7,531 bases of DNA. It comes from Myxococcales bacterium (GTDB lineage Bacteria > Myxococcota_A > Polyangia > Polyangiales > Polyangiaceae). The position numbers and the translations under genes are program-made. The DNA lies in assembly GCA_023248785.1 (NCBI GenBank), contig JAHFDX010000154.1:1-7531 (forward strand). The letters are read 5' to 3'. Shown here one piece after another: positions 1 through 5,686 of this stretch. Within the stretch, counting starts at the first letter, position 1. The number at the start of each line of letters is the position of its first letter. Below the pieces are notes generated by a model. The model was not told the origin of the DNA. It saw only the letters and a list, made by a program, of their open reading frames with translations, and did not search any database.

Positions 1-2
1 CG

Positions 3-755
3 ACCCCGTTGCTAAACGAACCTGAGTTTGCAGCCCTCGCAGGTTGGCAGGTGGACTCCAAAGAGGCGCGGGAAGAGGCCATCGAGTCACGGCGCAACGC
101 TGTTCGCGAGATCCTTGGAAAACGTCTTCACGACGACAAGCCCGTACTCGATGTGTTGTCGAGTTGGGAACGAGTTCGCGGGGACTCCATTGCATGGTCG
201 GTGGGGTTTTCACATGAGGCTCGAGGGGTTCACGTGGCCACATCACTCGCAGATGTGGGTCAGCTCGAACCGTTTTGGAATGCTGCCATTGCGGCAGTCC
301 GGACGCCTGCGCTCTCTGGCCTTCTGCGGCTCTCTGGCAAGGTGGATGATGCGAAGGCTTCGATGAGTGAGCTCACTCAGATGCGTACAATGCGATTAAA
401 GCGACAAGGATCGGGGCCTCAGACAGACGTCGCGATCGCGCGAGGAGTCAAAGACGGGCAGCTGCACATCTTTCTTGCGGACAAGGTTGAACCGTGGGCC
501 CGTGTGAGCCTTTCGCCCAAGAAAACGCTTGGAGAGATTCCTCTTGTGACACGTGAATTGCGCGATCAAGCGCGAGGGCACGTGTTGTCTGCGTGGGTGG
601 CACAACCCTTGCGGATCTTGCCGACAAAGCAGGGCGCCGAAAGCGCTCCGTGCACCCTCTTCGTTTCACGCGAAGAGATCGGGCCTCAAGCGTCCGCAGT
701 TCTCCGTGCCGCCTGCTCAAGTGCATTGCTGCGCGAGGTCGTAAAGCTGCGGTAA
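3..755 (+). CDS. Unrecognised soluble protein, probably 5'-truncated by the window edge
   Basis: I do not recognise this family. The reading frame is open to the left edge of the window. The first possible start inside it is a TTG at position 9 with no ribosome-binding site in view, so the true start is probably upstream. From that TTG the product is 248 residues and ends at a TAA at 753-755. It is mixed alpha/beta in character: a charged helical stretch (about residues 18-40, rich in Glu and Arg), a middle region with several Trp (53, 63, 90), and a C-terminal half with beta-like segments around 151-168 (QLHIFLADKVEPWARVSL). There is no signal peptide or membrane segment in the visible part, and only two Cys (215, 236), both near the end. 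The next gene starts 15 bp downstream on the same strand, so co-transcription is likely. Coding status is supported by the long uninterrupted frame and its fit with the tightly packed gene row. Function is unknown. Confidence 0.75.
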   Translation, partial: TPLLNEPEFAALAGWQVDSKEAREEAIESRRNAVREILGKRLHDDKPVLDVLSSWERVRGDSIAWSVGFSHEARGVHVATSLADVGQLEPFWNAAIAAVRTPALSGLLRLSGKVDDAKASMSELTQMRTMRLKRQGSGPQTDVAIARGVKDGQLHIFLADKVEPWARVSLSPKKTLGEIPLVTRELRDQARGHVLSAWVAQPLRILPTKQGAESAPCTLFVSREEIGPQASAVLRAACSSALLREVVKLR

Positions 756-770
756 CCTGCGGTTCGAACC

Positions 771-1880
771 ATGCCGAAAACTGTCGCGCTTGTAACCGGG
801 TTTCCCTCGACGATGGCACGCACGATCGTGCGCAGTCTGCTTACGGGCGATGACCAGACGGAGGTCGTTCTCCTCGTGCGCGGGAAAATTCGTGATACCG
901 CGATCGCGTGGCACGCCATTCTTCCCGACCCACAGCGCGATAGAGTCACGCTGCTCGACGGCGACGTAGTGCACCTCGATTTCGGACTCTCTGGTGACGA
1001 ATACCGAGGCCTTTCGCGAAAAGTGACGCACGTCTATCACGCGGCGCAGGTGACGTATCACGGAGCACCTCGCGATCAGGCTCTGCTTGTGAACATTGGC
1101 GGTGCGCGCGAGGTCGTTGAATTTGCGCAGGCGTGCGAGCGATTGAAAAGTGCGACCGCGATTTCGAGCGCACTTGTGTCGGGTGATCGCACGGGTGTCG
1201 TCCTCGAGGATGACCTGAAGAAGGGGCAGACTTTTCGCAACGCTGTCGAAGAGTCGCTTGCGCGGGCCGAGCTTCTGTATCGGAAGGCCATGGAGAAGTC
1301 TCCCTTTGTCGTTCTTCGACCCTCCGTCATTGTGGGTGACTCGCAAACGGGCGAAGTCGATCGACTCGACGGTCCGTACTTGCTTGTCCTTCTGGTCCTT
1401 GCGTCACCTCCTGATTTCGCGATGCCGCTACTGGGACGCGGAGAGACGCCCCTGCACGTTGTGCCCGTCGATTACGTCGCTCGAGCGGCTATCGAGCTTT
1501 CGAACAAACCGTCGGCGATTGGCAAGACCTGTCATCTTGTGGATCCCGCGCCTGTGCCGGTGCGACGGTTCTTCGAGTTTGTCACGCGCGCCGGGGGACG
1601 GAGAAATCCGCGTGGATCCATTCCGGCAAACTTAGCGAAAGCGTTGCTTCGCGCACCCGGGCTCGATCGCTTTGTAAAGAGTCCACGCGCATTTCTTGAC
1701 GCGATGGTGACACCCGTTTGGTACGATGCGCGGAACACAGAGCAGTGTCTCTTGACCACGCAATGTCCACCGCTGCAAGAGTATGTCGAGCGCCTTGTCG
1801 CCTACACGCAGGCGCGAGTTCAGGAGCAACGGAACATTAAGCGGGAAGAGGGGGAGATCGAAGATCCCCTCCTTGGGTAG
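771..1880 (+). CDS. Extended SDR / thioester-reductase-like protein, probable pseudoenzyme
   Basis: This 369-residue protein has the layout of an extended short-chain dehydrogenase of the thioester-reductase/'male sterility' NAD-binding type. Family landmarks: a first beta strand and turn at 5-12 (VALVTGFP), THVYHAAQVTYH at 86-97, VNIGGAREVVEFAQ at 107-120, SSALVSGDRTG at 132-142, VLRPSVIVGDSQTGE at 181-195, and VPVDYVARA at 231-239. Active members usually have TGxTGxxG at the cofactor loop and YxxxK at the active site. Here the loop reads TGFPSTMA (9-16), keeping only the first Gly. The YxxxK site aligns to V159 and L163, just before ARAELL. Family members normally reduce acyl thioesters or oxidise/epimerise sugars and sterols with NAD(P)H; this copy may only bind a ligand or partner. 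The ATG at 771 follows the upstream stop by 15 bp. Its only leader is a GGTTCGAACC palindrome, with no Shine-Dalgarno. The C-terminus (about 350-369) is a charged, acidic tail. Fold assignment is good; loss of activity is inferred. Confidence 0.85.
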   Translation: MPKTVALVTGFPSTMARTIVRSLLTGDDQTEVVLLVRGKIRDTAIAWHAILPDPQRDRVTLLDGDVVHLDFGLSGDEYRGLSRKVTHVYHAAQVTYHGAPRDQALLVNIGGAREVVEFAQACERLKSATAISSALVSGDRTGVVLEDDLKKGQTFRNAVEESLARAELLYRKAMEKSPFVVLRPSVIVGDSQTGEVDRLDGPYLLVLLVLASPPDFAMPLLGRGETPLHVVPVDYVARAAIELSNKPSAIGKTCHLVDPAPVPVRRFFEFVTRAGGRRNPRGSIPANLAKALLRAPGLDRFVKSPRAFLDAMVTPVWYDARNTEQCLLTTQCPPLQEYVERLVAYTQARVQEQRNIKREEGEIEDPLLG

Positions 1881-1889
1881 AACGAAGCC

Positions 1890-2147
1890 ATGGCACGCGT
1901 TTCCGTACCGCCCCTGGTAGGGGAAGACATGGTGGTTCGTCGCATGCTCGCGCGCGCTTCGGACGTCGTGTTTATCAAGGGCGTGCTTGAGGCACACGAA
2001 GGGCTCGCACAAGTGTTTGCGGAGCGAGGCGGCGATCTCACGGTTGCAGCTCCGAAGGAACGTGCGCGCGAACTGGATGAGGTACTTGAAGACCTTGCCC
2101 GCGAAACCGGGGCAACGCTCATTGCGGGCAACGAAACAGGCCACTGA
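1890..2147 (+). CDS. Small DUF4911-like protein
   Basis: An 85-residue soluble protein starting at ATG 1890, nine bases after the SDR stop codon, which suggests a shared transcript and possible translational coupling. The core (about residues 26-72) reads as a strand, helix, strand, helix unit: VVFIKGVLEAHEGLAQVF, then DLTVAAPKERARELDEVLEDLARE. This pattern, with a conserved 'EAxEGLA' segment followed by a short strand and a helix full of charged residues, resembles the DUF4911 family of small uncharacterised bacterial proteins. No catalytic or metal-binding residues stand out, and there is no signal peptide or membrane segment. The first 20 residues (MARVSVPPLVGEDMVVRRML) may be an extension before the domain; a later Met at 14 is a possible alternative start but has no better ribosome-binding site. 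Family assignment is from memory of the motif pattern and is moderate. Function is unknown. Confidence 0.75.
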   Translation: MARVSVPPLVGEDMVVRRMLARASDVVFIKGVLEAHEGLAQVFAERGGDLTVAAPKERARELDEVLEDLARETGATLIAGNETGH

Positions 2148-2149
2148 CG

Positions 2150-2183
2150 CAATTGGGTCCCGTGTGGTGTACAATTCCTCACG
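2150..2183 (+). promoter_or_regulatory. Possible promoter / leader just upstream of hrcA
   Basis: This 34-bp stretch holds a TACAAT hexamer (2170-2175) that matches five of six bases of a sigma-70 -10 box. It lies only eight bases before the hrcA ATG, so a transcript from it would be essentially leaderless. No good -35 box sits at the right distance: CTGAC at 2144-2148 is close in sequence but gives a spacer of about 20, and TTGGGT at 2153-2158 is too near. No Shine-Dalgarno and no CIRCE-like inverted repeat (TTAGCACTC-N9-GAGTGCTAA) is present. The -10 match could be chance. Confidence 0.2.
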
Positions 2184-3248
2184 ATGGCTGATTCGTTGAG
2201 CGCGCGAGCGAAGCGCATCCTGTATCACGCCGTCACCGAGTACGTGACAACCGGCGAACCTGTCGGTTCAAGAACGCTTGCGAAAAAATCGGGCCTCGAT
2301 TTGTCACCGGCGTCGATACGAAATGTGCTTTCCGATCTGGAAGAGGCCGGGTACTTGACTCAACCCCACGCGAGTGCCGGGCGCATTCCGACCGACCGAG
2401 CCTTTCGCTTGTTTATCGACACACTCATGGACGTGCGCACGCTCTCGACAGAAGAGGATGAACGTATTCGCGCGCGCTTTGAATCTCTTCCGCGCGACTC
2501 GTCTTCCCAGAGCGTTTTGCGCGAAACCGGGCGGCTCCTCAGCGAGCTCTCGGGAACTGCAGCTGTTGTGGTTTCGCCGAAGCCGCAGACGGTTCAGCTC
2601 AAGCACCTTCGGTTCATTCGCATGTCTGCGCAGGAGGTGCTTGCGGTGCTCGTCCTGCAGGATGGCAGTGTGCAAAATCGTTTTATGACCGCGGAAGTAA
2701 CCGAGAACGATCTCGTCAAGATTCACAATCTCCTCGATGACGTCATCGAGGGTCGCACGTTGGGAGAGCTGCGCGACCTGTTCACTCGGCGGCTCGGCAC
2801 CGAGCGCGTCCAACACAATCAACTGCGTCGTCAGGCCTTCTCGTTGGGTGAAGCTGCGGTATCGGGAGTCGCTGTCGTGTTGTCCGACGTGGTTATCGAA
2901 GGGCAGAACAAGCTTCTCGACATGCCGGAGTTTTCAGATCCCTCGGGTGCCAAGCAGGTGGTTACTGCGCTCGATGAGCGGGAGAAAATCGTGCGTCTGC
3001 TCGACGCGACTCTCAATGCAAGCGGTGTAGTTGTGGGCAACGAAGCGGGCGAACTTGGGGGAGGGCAGCTTGCTATTGTGGGAGCGCCCTACATATCGAA
3101 TGGTGAGGCGGCAGGAGTCGTTGGAGTCATTGGACCCACACGTATGGACTACCCCAAGGTCGTTCCGCTCGTGCGGGCGACGGCTGAGGCGGTGAGCGAG
3201 TTCATAGAGCGTTGTGCTCGTGCTCGTGACGAGGCCGATGACAAGTAG
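2184..3248 (+). CDS. hrcA: Heat-inducible transcription repressor HrcA
   Basis: HrcA is the cytoplasmic repressor that binds CIRCE operators upstream of groE and dnaK operons; GroEL keeps it active, so it is relieved under heat stress. The 354-residue length is normal. The N-terminal winged-helix domain spans about 5-75, with the signature SPASIRNVLSDLEEAGYL (41-58) followed by PHASAGRIPTDRAFRLFID (61-79), almost identical to the family consensus. The middle GAF-like and inserted regions include VVIEGQNKLLDMPEF (236-250). The C-terminal part has LAIVGAPY (296-303) and the hallmark GVIGPTRMDYPKVVPLV (314-330). The start at ATG 2184 places MADSLSARAKRIL at the usual beginning, 36 bp after the previous gene. 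Neighbours are not grpE/dnaK/dnaJ, so it probably regulates chaperones encoded elsewhere. No CIRCE element was found anywhere in the window, so autoregulation through it is not supported. The C-terminus EADDK is encoded within a short tandem duplication that extends past the stop codon. Confidence 0.97.
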   Translation: MADSLSARAKRILYHAVTEYVTTGEPVGSRTLAKKSGLDLSPASIRNVLSDLEEAGYLTQPHASAGRIPTDRAFRLFIDTLMDVRTLSTEEDERIRARFESLPRDSSSQSVLRETGRLLSELSGTAAVVVSPKPQTVQLKHLRFIRMSAQEVLAVLVLQDGSVQNRFMTAEVTENDLVKIHNLLDDVIEGRTLGELRDLFTRRLGTERVQHNQLRRQAFSLGEAAVSGVAVVLSDVVIEGQNKLLDMPEFSDPSGAKQVVTALDEREKIVRLLDATLNASGVVVGNEAGELGGGQLAIVGAPYISNGEAAGVVGVIGPTRMDYPKVVPLVRATAEAVSEFIERCARARDEADDK

Positions 3249-3259
3249 CCGATGACAAG
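3234..3259 (+). repeat. Direct repeat GCCGATGACAAG x2 spanning the hrcA stop codon
   Basis: The 12-mer GCCGATGACAAG occurs at 3234-3245 and again at 3248-3259, a period of 14 bp. The first copy encodes the last residues of HrcA and the second lies across and beyond the TAG stop (3246-3248). A small local duplication, by slippage or gene-end extension, is the simplest explanation. Confidence 0.85.
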
Positions 3260-3294
3260 GAAACGGGGGGGTGTCGTGATCCCTTGTCGGCTAC
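3245..3294 (+). terminator. Hairpin after hrcA, possible weak terminator or leader structure
   Basis: GTAGCCGATGACAAGG (3245-3260) pairs with CCTTGTCGGCTAC (3282-3294): 13 base pairs interrupted by a 3-nt bulge in the left arm, with a 21-nt loop that contains a run of seven G (3265-3271). The hrcA stop codon is inside the left arm. There is no T-run after the right arm; the next bases are CATCTAGTC and then the next ATG, at 3304. It is therefore not a canonical intrinsic terminator and could instead affect mRNA ends or translation of the downstream gene. Confidence 0.4.
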
Positions 3295-3303
3295 CATCTA
3301 GTC

Positions 3304-4605
3304 ATGGTTGAAGCCCCCTTGGAACTCACTCCTCTGGAGCGTGCGATGGTCGCGCTCACGCAGGGAGAGAACGAGGAAGCAATCCGCTGGGCGTTTGCGG
3401 TGCTTGCAGACGACTCCTACGCTGCCATGGCGGCACTTGTCGGCGGGATTGCTCTCTCTCGCCTTGGACAGCACGCCATGGGCGAACGTGCCCTCGATGT
3501 GGCCATTCGCGTTGCTGTAAGGCGGCGGCTCTTTCCAACACTGCTCGTCGGAATGCTTGAATGTCGCGCTAACGGTTACGATTTGAGCGCCCATGTCGAC
3601 CGGATCGCGGCGACGCGCGCCTTGCCAGACGCATTGGCGAGTTCACCGCCGCCGCCGCTTGTCACCGTGGACAATACGAAGCGACTCTCAATGCCCGGCG
3701 TGAAGTTGTTCCCCGTCGTCGAAGGCATCCTTGTCGATAGCCTCAAGGCAGCGCACGATGCACCTCGCGCGTCGACCGCAACGGGCTGGATCGAACTTTC
3801 GGTCAACGAAGTGATGGCACTTATCCGTGAACTCTCGGTTGAGTACGTGCTTCCAGATGCGGTCGTGACCCAAGAAGGCGAGCCAGGCGATGCAGTCTAC
3901 TGGGTGGCCCGCGGGCAGCTCGACGTTTTGCGTTCCGTCGGCGAAGGCAAGACGCGACGCGTCGCTCTATTAAACGCAGGGAGTATGTTTGGTGAACTGG
4001 CATTGCTCACACATGCGCCTCGCGTCGCTACGGTTCGTGTCGCACGCCCTACCGTGCTGGTTCGCATGCCGAAAGCCGCGCTACGGCGACTTCTCCCCGA
4101 TCACGCATGGCTCTCGGAGCGGCTCGTCGAGACTGCGAGGTCGCGCCTTCTTGCGAACATGGTCTCGTCGGGGGAAGGCGTTCTAGGCGCGCTGTCGCAT
4201 GAAACACGAGTGGCGTTGTTGCAGGCGTGCGAGATGCGAATTCTCGAGCGGGGACAACGCTTTGTGACATCAGGCCAGATGGCGGAAGGTCTCTGGCTCG
4301 TTGCGTCGGGCCAGGTTTCTGTGTTCGGCAAGGATGCGGACGATCCGGTGTTGCTGGCGACGTTGGGCCCCGGCGACGTGACAGGTGAAGTCTCGACCGT
4401 TCTCGTGCGAGAGGCTTCGGTTGACGTCGTTTGCGTAACGCCCGTTGTTGCGCTTCTGCTCACTCGGGAGACGTGGAACCGCTTCGTCGAATCTCGGCCC
4501 GACGTGGTCGCTCCGTTTTACATGCTCTCACTGCAGCGTCTCGAGCAGGCGGGAGCAATGATGCGCGCGAGTTATGTCGACGTGGTCGATGACGTCGTCG
4601 TGTAA
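3304..4605 (+). CDS. Protein with helical N-terminus and two cyclic-nucleotide-binding domains
   Basis: A 433-residue cytoplasmic protein. Residues about 8-110 are all-helical and resemble a degenerate TPR-type region (alternating Ala/Leu-rich helices, e.g. 24-35 and 56-73). A Pro-rich linker, including SSPPPP at 113-118, follows. The first cyclic-nucleotide-binding (cNMP) domain spans about 165-280: EGEPGDAVYWVARGQLDVL (191-209) and the phosphate-binding cassette FGELALLTHAPRVATVRVA (229-247) with the expected Gly230, Glu231 and Arg240. The second spans about 293-412: SGQMAEGLWLVASGQVSVF (323-341) and the cassette TGEVSTVLVREASVDVV (360-376). This one keeps Gly361, Glu362 and Arg369 but is two residues shorter between Glu and Arg. 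There is no helix-turn-helix, kinase or other output domain, so it is not a Crp-type regulator. It may be a cAMP/cGMP receptor or scaffold that works through its N-terminal region. ATG 3304 has no Shine-Dalgarno and lies just after a hairpin. The C-terminus ends in an unusual acidic/Val tail (VDVVDDVVV). Confidence 0.93.
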   Translation: MVEAPLELTPLERAMVALTQGENEEAIRWAFAVLADDSYAAMAALVGGIALSRLGQHAMGERALDVAIRVAVRRRLFPTLLVGMLECRANGYDLSAHVDRIAATRALPDALASSPPPPLVTVDNTKRLSMPGVKLFPVVEGILVDSLKAAHDAPRASTATGWIELSVNEVMALIRELSVEYVLPDAVVTQEGEPGDAVYWVARGQLDVLRSVGEGKTRRVALLNAGSMFGELALLTHAPRVATVRVARPTVLVRMPKAALRRLLPDHAWLSERLVETARSRLLANMVSSGEGVLGALSHETRVALLQACEMRILERGQRFVTSGQMAEGLWLVASGQVSVFGKDADDPVLLATLGPGDVTGEVSTVLVREASVDVVCVTPVVALLLTRETWNRFVESRPDVVAPFYMLSLQRLEQAGAMMRASYVDVVDDVVV

Positions 4606-4618
4606 ACAGCCTCCATTC

Positions 4619-5659
4619 ATGCCCGAGCCCAAGAACAAATCGCTAACGCCACAGGAAGCCATGCAGGCTCGGCGGTTGTTCATCGTTCTCTGTATTGTCG
4701 GGCCGTTCTTCGTGATCGAATACGCGGCCGGCGTGATGGCCAACGGTCGGGTTATTCGGGCCGATGCGATCCATTTACTCATGGATTGTGCGGGCCTGTC
4801 GATCAGCCTTCTTGCGATGCATCTCGCACGGCGTGCACCGACATCGCGTTTCACATTTGGATTGCGGCGAGCGGAACCTCTCGCGGCGCTCTTCAATGCC
4901 CTACTCGTTCTCGTCGCGGCATTTGAAATCGCACGCGATGCGCTTGGGACCGATCACGGGGATGGGCCACGCGCCTCCATTATGCTTCCGGTAAGTATCG
5001 CGGCGCTCTTTGTTAACGGCGCGTGCGCTTGGCTCCTTCACGGGGCCATGCACGGGCATGAACATGGGCATGGACCTGGACATGGGCATGGGCATGGGCA
5101 TGGGGCACACGACGTCGCGGGCGAGGTAGCTCAGGTGGGGCATACCCTGAATCTCCGCGGTGCGTGGCTTCACCTCATGGGTGATGCGCTCGCTTCGCTC
5201 ACGGCTCTGGTTACGTCCATTTCCCTCTATTTCGGTGCGCCTCGAGTCCTCGACCGTGTTGCGAGCTTCGTTGTCGTTGCCATCATCGTGATCGGTGCGC
5301 TTCGGTTGACAAGAGATGCCCTCGTTGTGTTGCTCGAGGCGGCTCCTGTGCATCTTCAAGCGGACACGATCCGAAAGAAAATTCTCGCTTCCGAAGATGT
5401 TGCAGATGTACGGCGCATCCACGTTTGGACGCTGGGCGCCGGGCACGACGCGATCGTCGCGACGATTGTTGCTGTTCCTTCGGCTTGCCGCGGGTTGGCA
5501 GGAGCCCTTTCGAGCAAGCTCAAGCGCGAATTTGGCGTGGAGCACGTGACAATCCAGGTCGATTACCTGCAAGAAACCCATGCTTCGCACGATCATCATG
5601 ATCACAGCGAGCACGGGGAACATGCGCATGATCACCACGATCATTCGCATGATGGTTAG
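4619..5659 (+). CDS. Cation diffusion facilitator (CDF) metal efflux transporter, zinc type
   Basis: An inner-membrane antiporter that exports divalent metal, probably Zn(II), in exchange for protons. From ATG 4619 it has 346 residues. An alternative ATG at 4574 would add 15 residues (MSTWSMTSSCKQPPF) and overlap the upstream gene by 32 bp. I prefer 4619 because it lies 13 bp after that stop and gives a normal short cytosolic N-terminus, although neither start has a Shine-Dalgarno. The six-helix pattern is visible. The two transport-site motifs are both HxxxD, typical of zinc-selective members: His52/Asp56 in TM2 (ADAIHLLMD) and His185/Asp189 in TM5 (HLMGD). FGLRRAEPLAALFNALLVL (80-98) is the family TM3 region. 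A His-Gly loop between TM4 and TM5 (about 141-164) and a His/Asp tail (about 321-345) probably bind or buffer metal. The cytosolic C-terminal domain carries IHVWTLGAGHDAI (267-279), as in CzcD/ZitB relatives. Exact metal specificity is inferred. Confidence 0.95.
   Translation: MPEPKNKSLTPQEAMQARRLFIVLCIVGPFFVIEYAAGVMANGRVIRADAIHLLMDCAGLSISLLAMHLARRAPTSRFTFGLRRAEPLAALFNALLVLVAAFEIARDALGTDHGDGPRASIMLPVSIAALFVNGACAWLLHGAMHGHEHGHGPGHGHGHGHGAHDVAGEVAQVGHTLNLRGAWLHLMGDALASLTALVTSISLYFGAPRVLDRVASFVVVAIIVIGALRLTRDALVVLLEAAPVHLQADTIRKKILASEDVADVRRIHVWTLGAGHDAIVATIVAVPSACRGLAGALSSKLKREFGVEHVTIQVDYLQETHASHDHHDHSEHGEHAHDHHDHSHDG
5051..5104 (+). repeat. CATGGG hexanucleotide repeat encoding the His-Gly loop of the CDF transporter
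   Basis: Four perfect CATGGG units run from 5081 to 5104, preceded by diverged units from 5051 (CACGGG, CATGAA, CATGGG, CATGGA and a Pro-Gly interruption). The repeat is in frame and encodes alternating His-Gly in the cytosolic loop between TM4 and TM5. Gain or loss of a unit keeps the frame, so loop length could vary among strains. Confidence 0.9.
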
Positions 5660-5668
5660 GCCCGCGGC

Positions 5669-5673
5669 AGGGA
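5669..5673 (+). promoter_or_regulatory. Ribosome-binding site candidate for the Skp-like gene
   Basis: AGGGA ends 13 bases before ATG 5687 and only 4 before TTG 5678. The spacing to ATG 5687 is close to that of the clear fabZ site (12 bases), which favours ATG 5687 as the start, although it is longer than the usual 5-9. Confidence 0.45.
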
Positions 5674-5686
5674 ATGCTTGACCCAC

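Noticed and set aside
761..770. GGTTCGAACC as the T-arm of a tRNA
   Set aside because: It resembles the T-loop, but no acceptor, D-arm or anticodon arm can be built around it, and it sits between two coding genes 15 bp apart.
717..1346. 209-codon minus-strand open frame opposite the SDR gene
   Set aside because: Composition is Arg/His-rich and motif-free, and the plus strand has clear SDR landmarks over the same bases.
2150..2183. CIRCE operator upstream of hrcA
   Set aside because: No 9-bp inverted repeat of the CIRCE type is present in this gap; only short, unrelated CAATT repeats are seen.
1632..2228. 198-codon minus-strand open frame spanning the SDR end, the DUF4911-like gene and the hrcA start
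   Set aside because: It crosses three plus-strand genes, has no recognisable motifs, and fits the long shadow frames expected with this codon bias.
5306..5311. TTGACA inside the CDF gene as an internal -35 box
   Set aside because: No acceptable -10 box lies 16-18 bp downstream and the bases are explained by coding.
4901..5686. 261-codon open frame on the minus strand opposite the CDF gene
   Set aside because: It is a shadow: its Met- and Met-Pro-rich composition comes from antisense reading of the His/Gly repeats (CAT read as ATG), and the plus-strand CDF protein is unmistakable.
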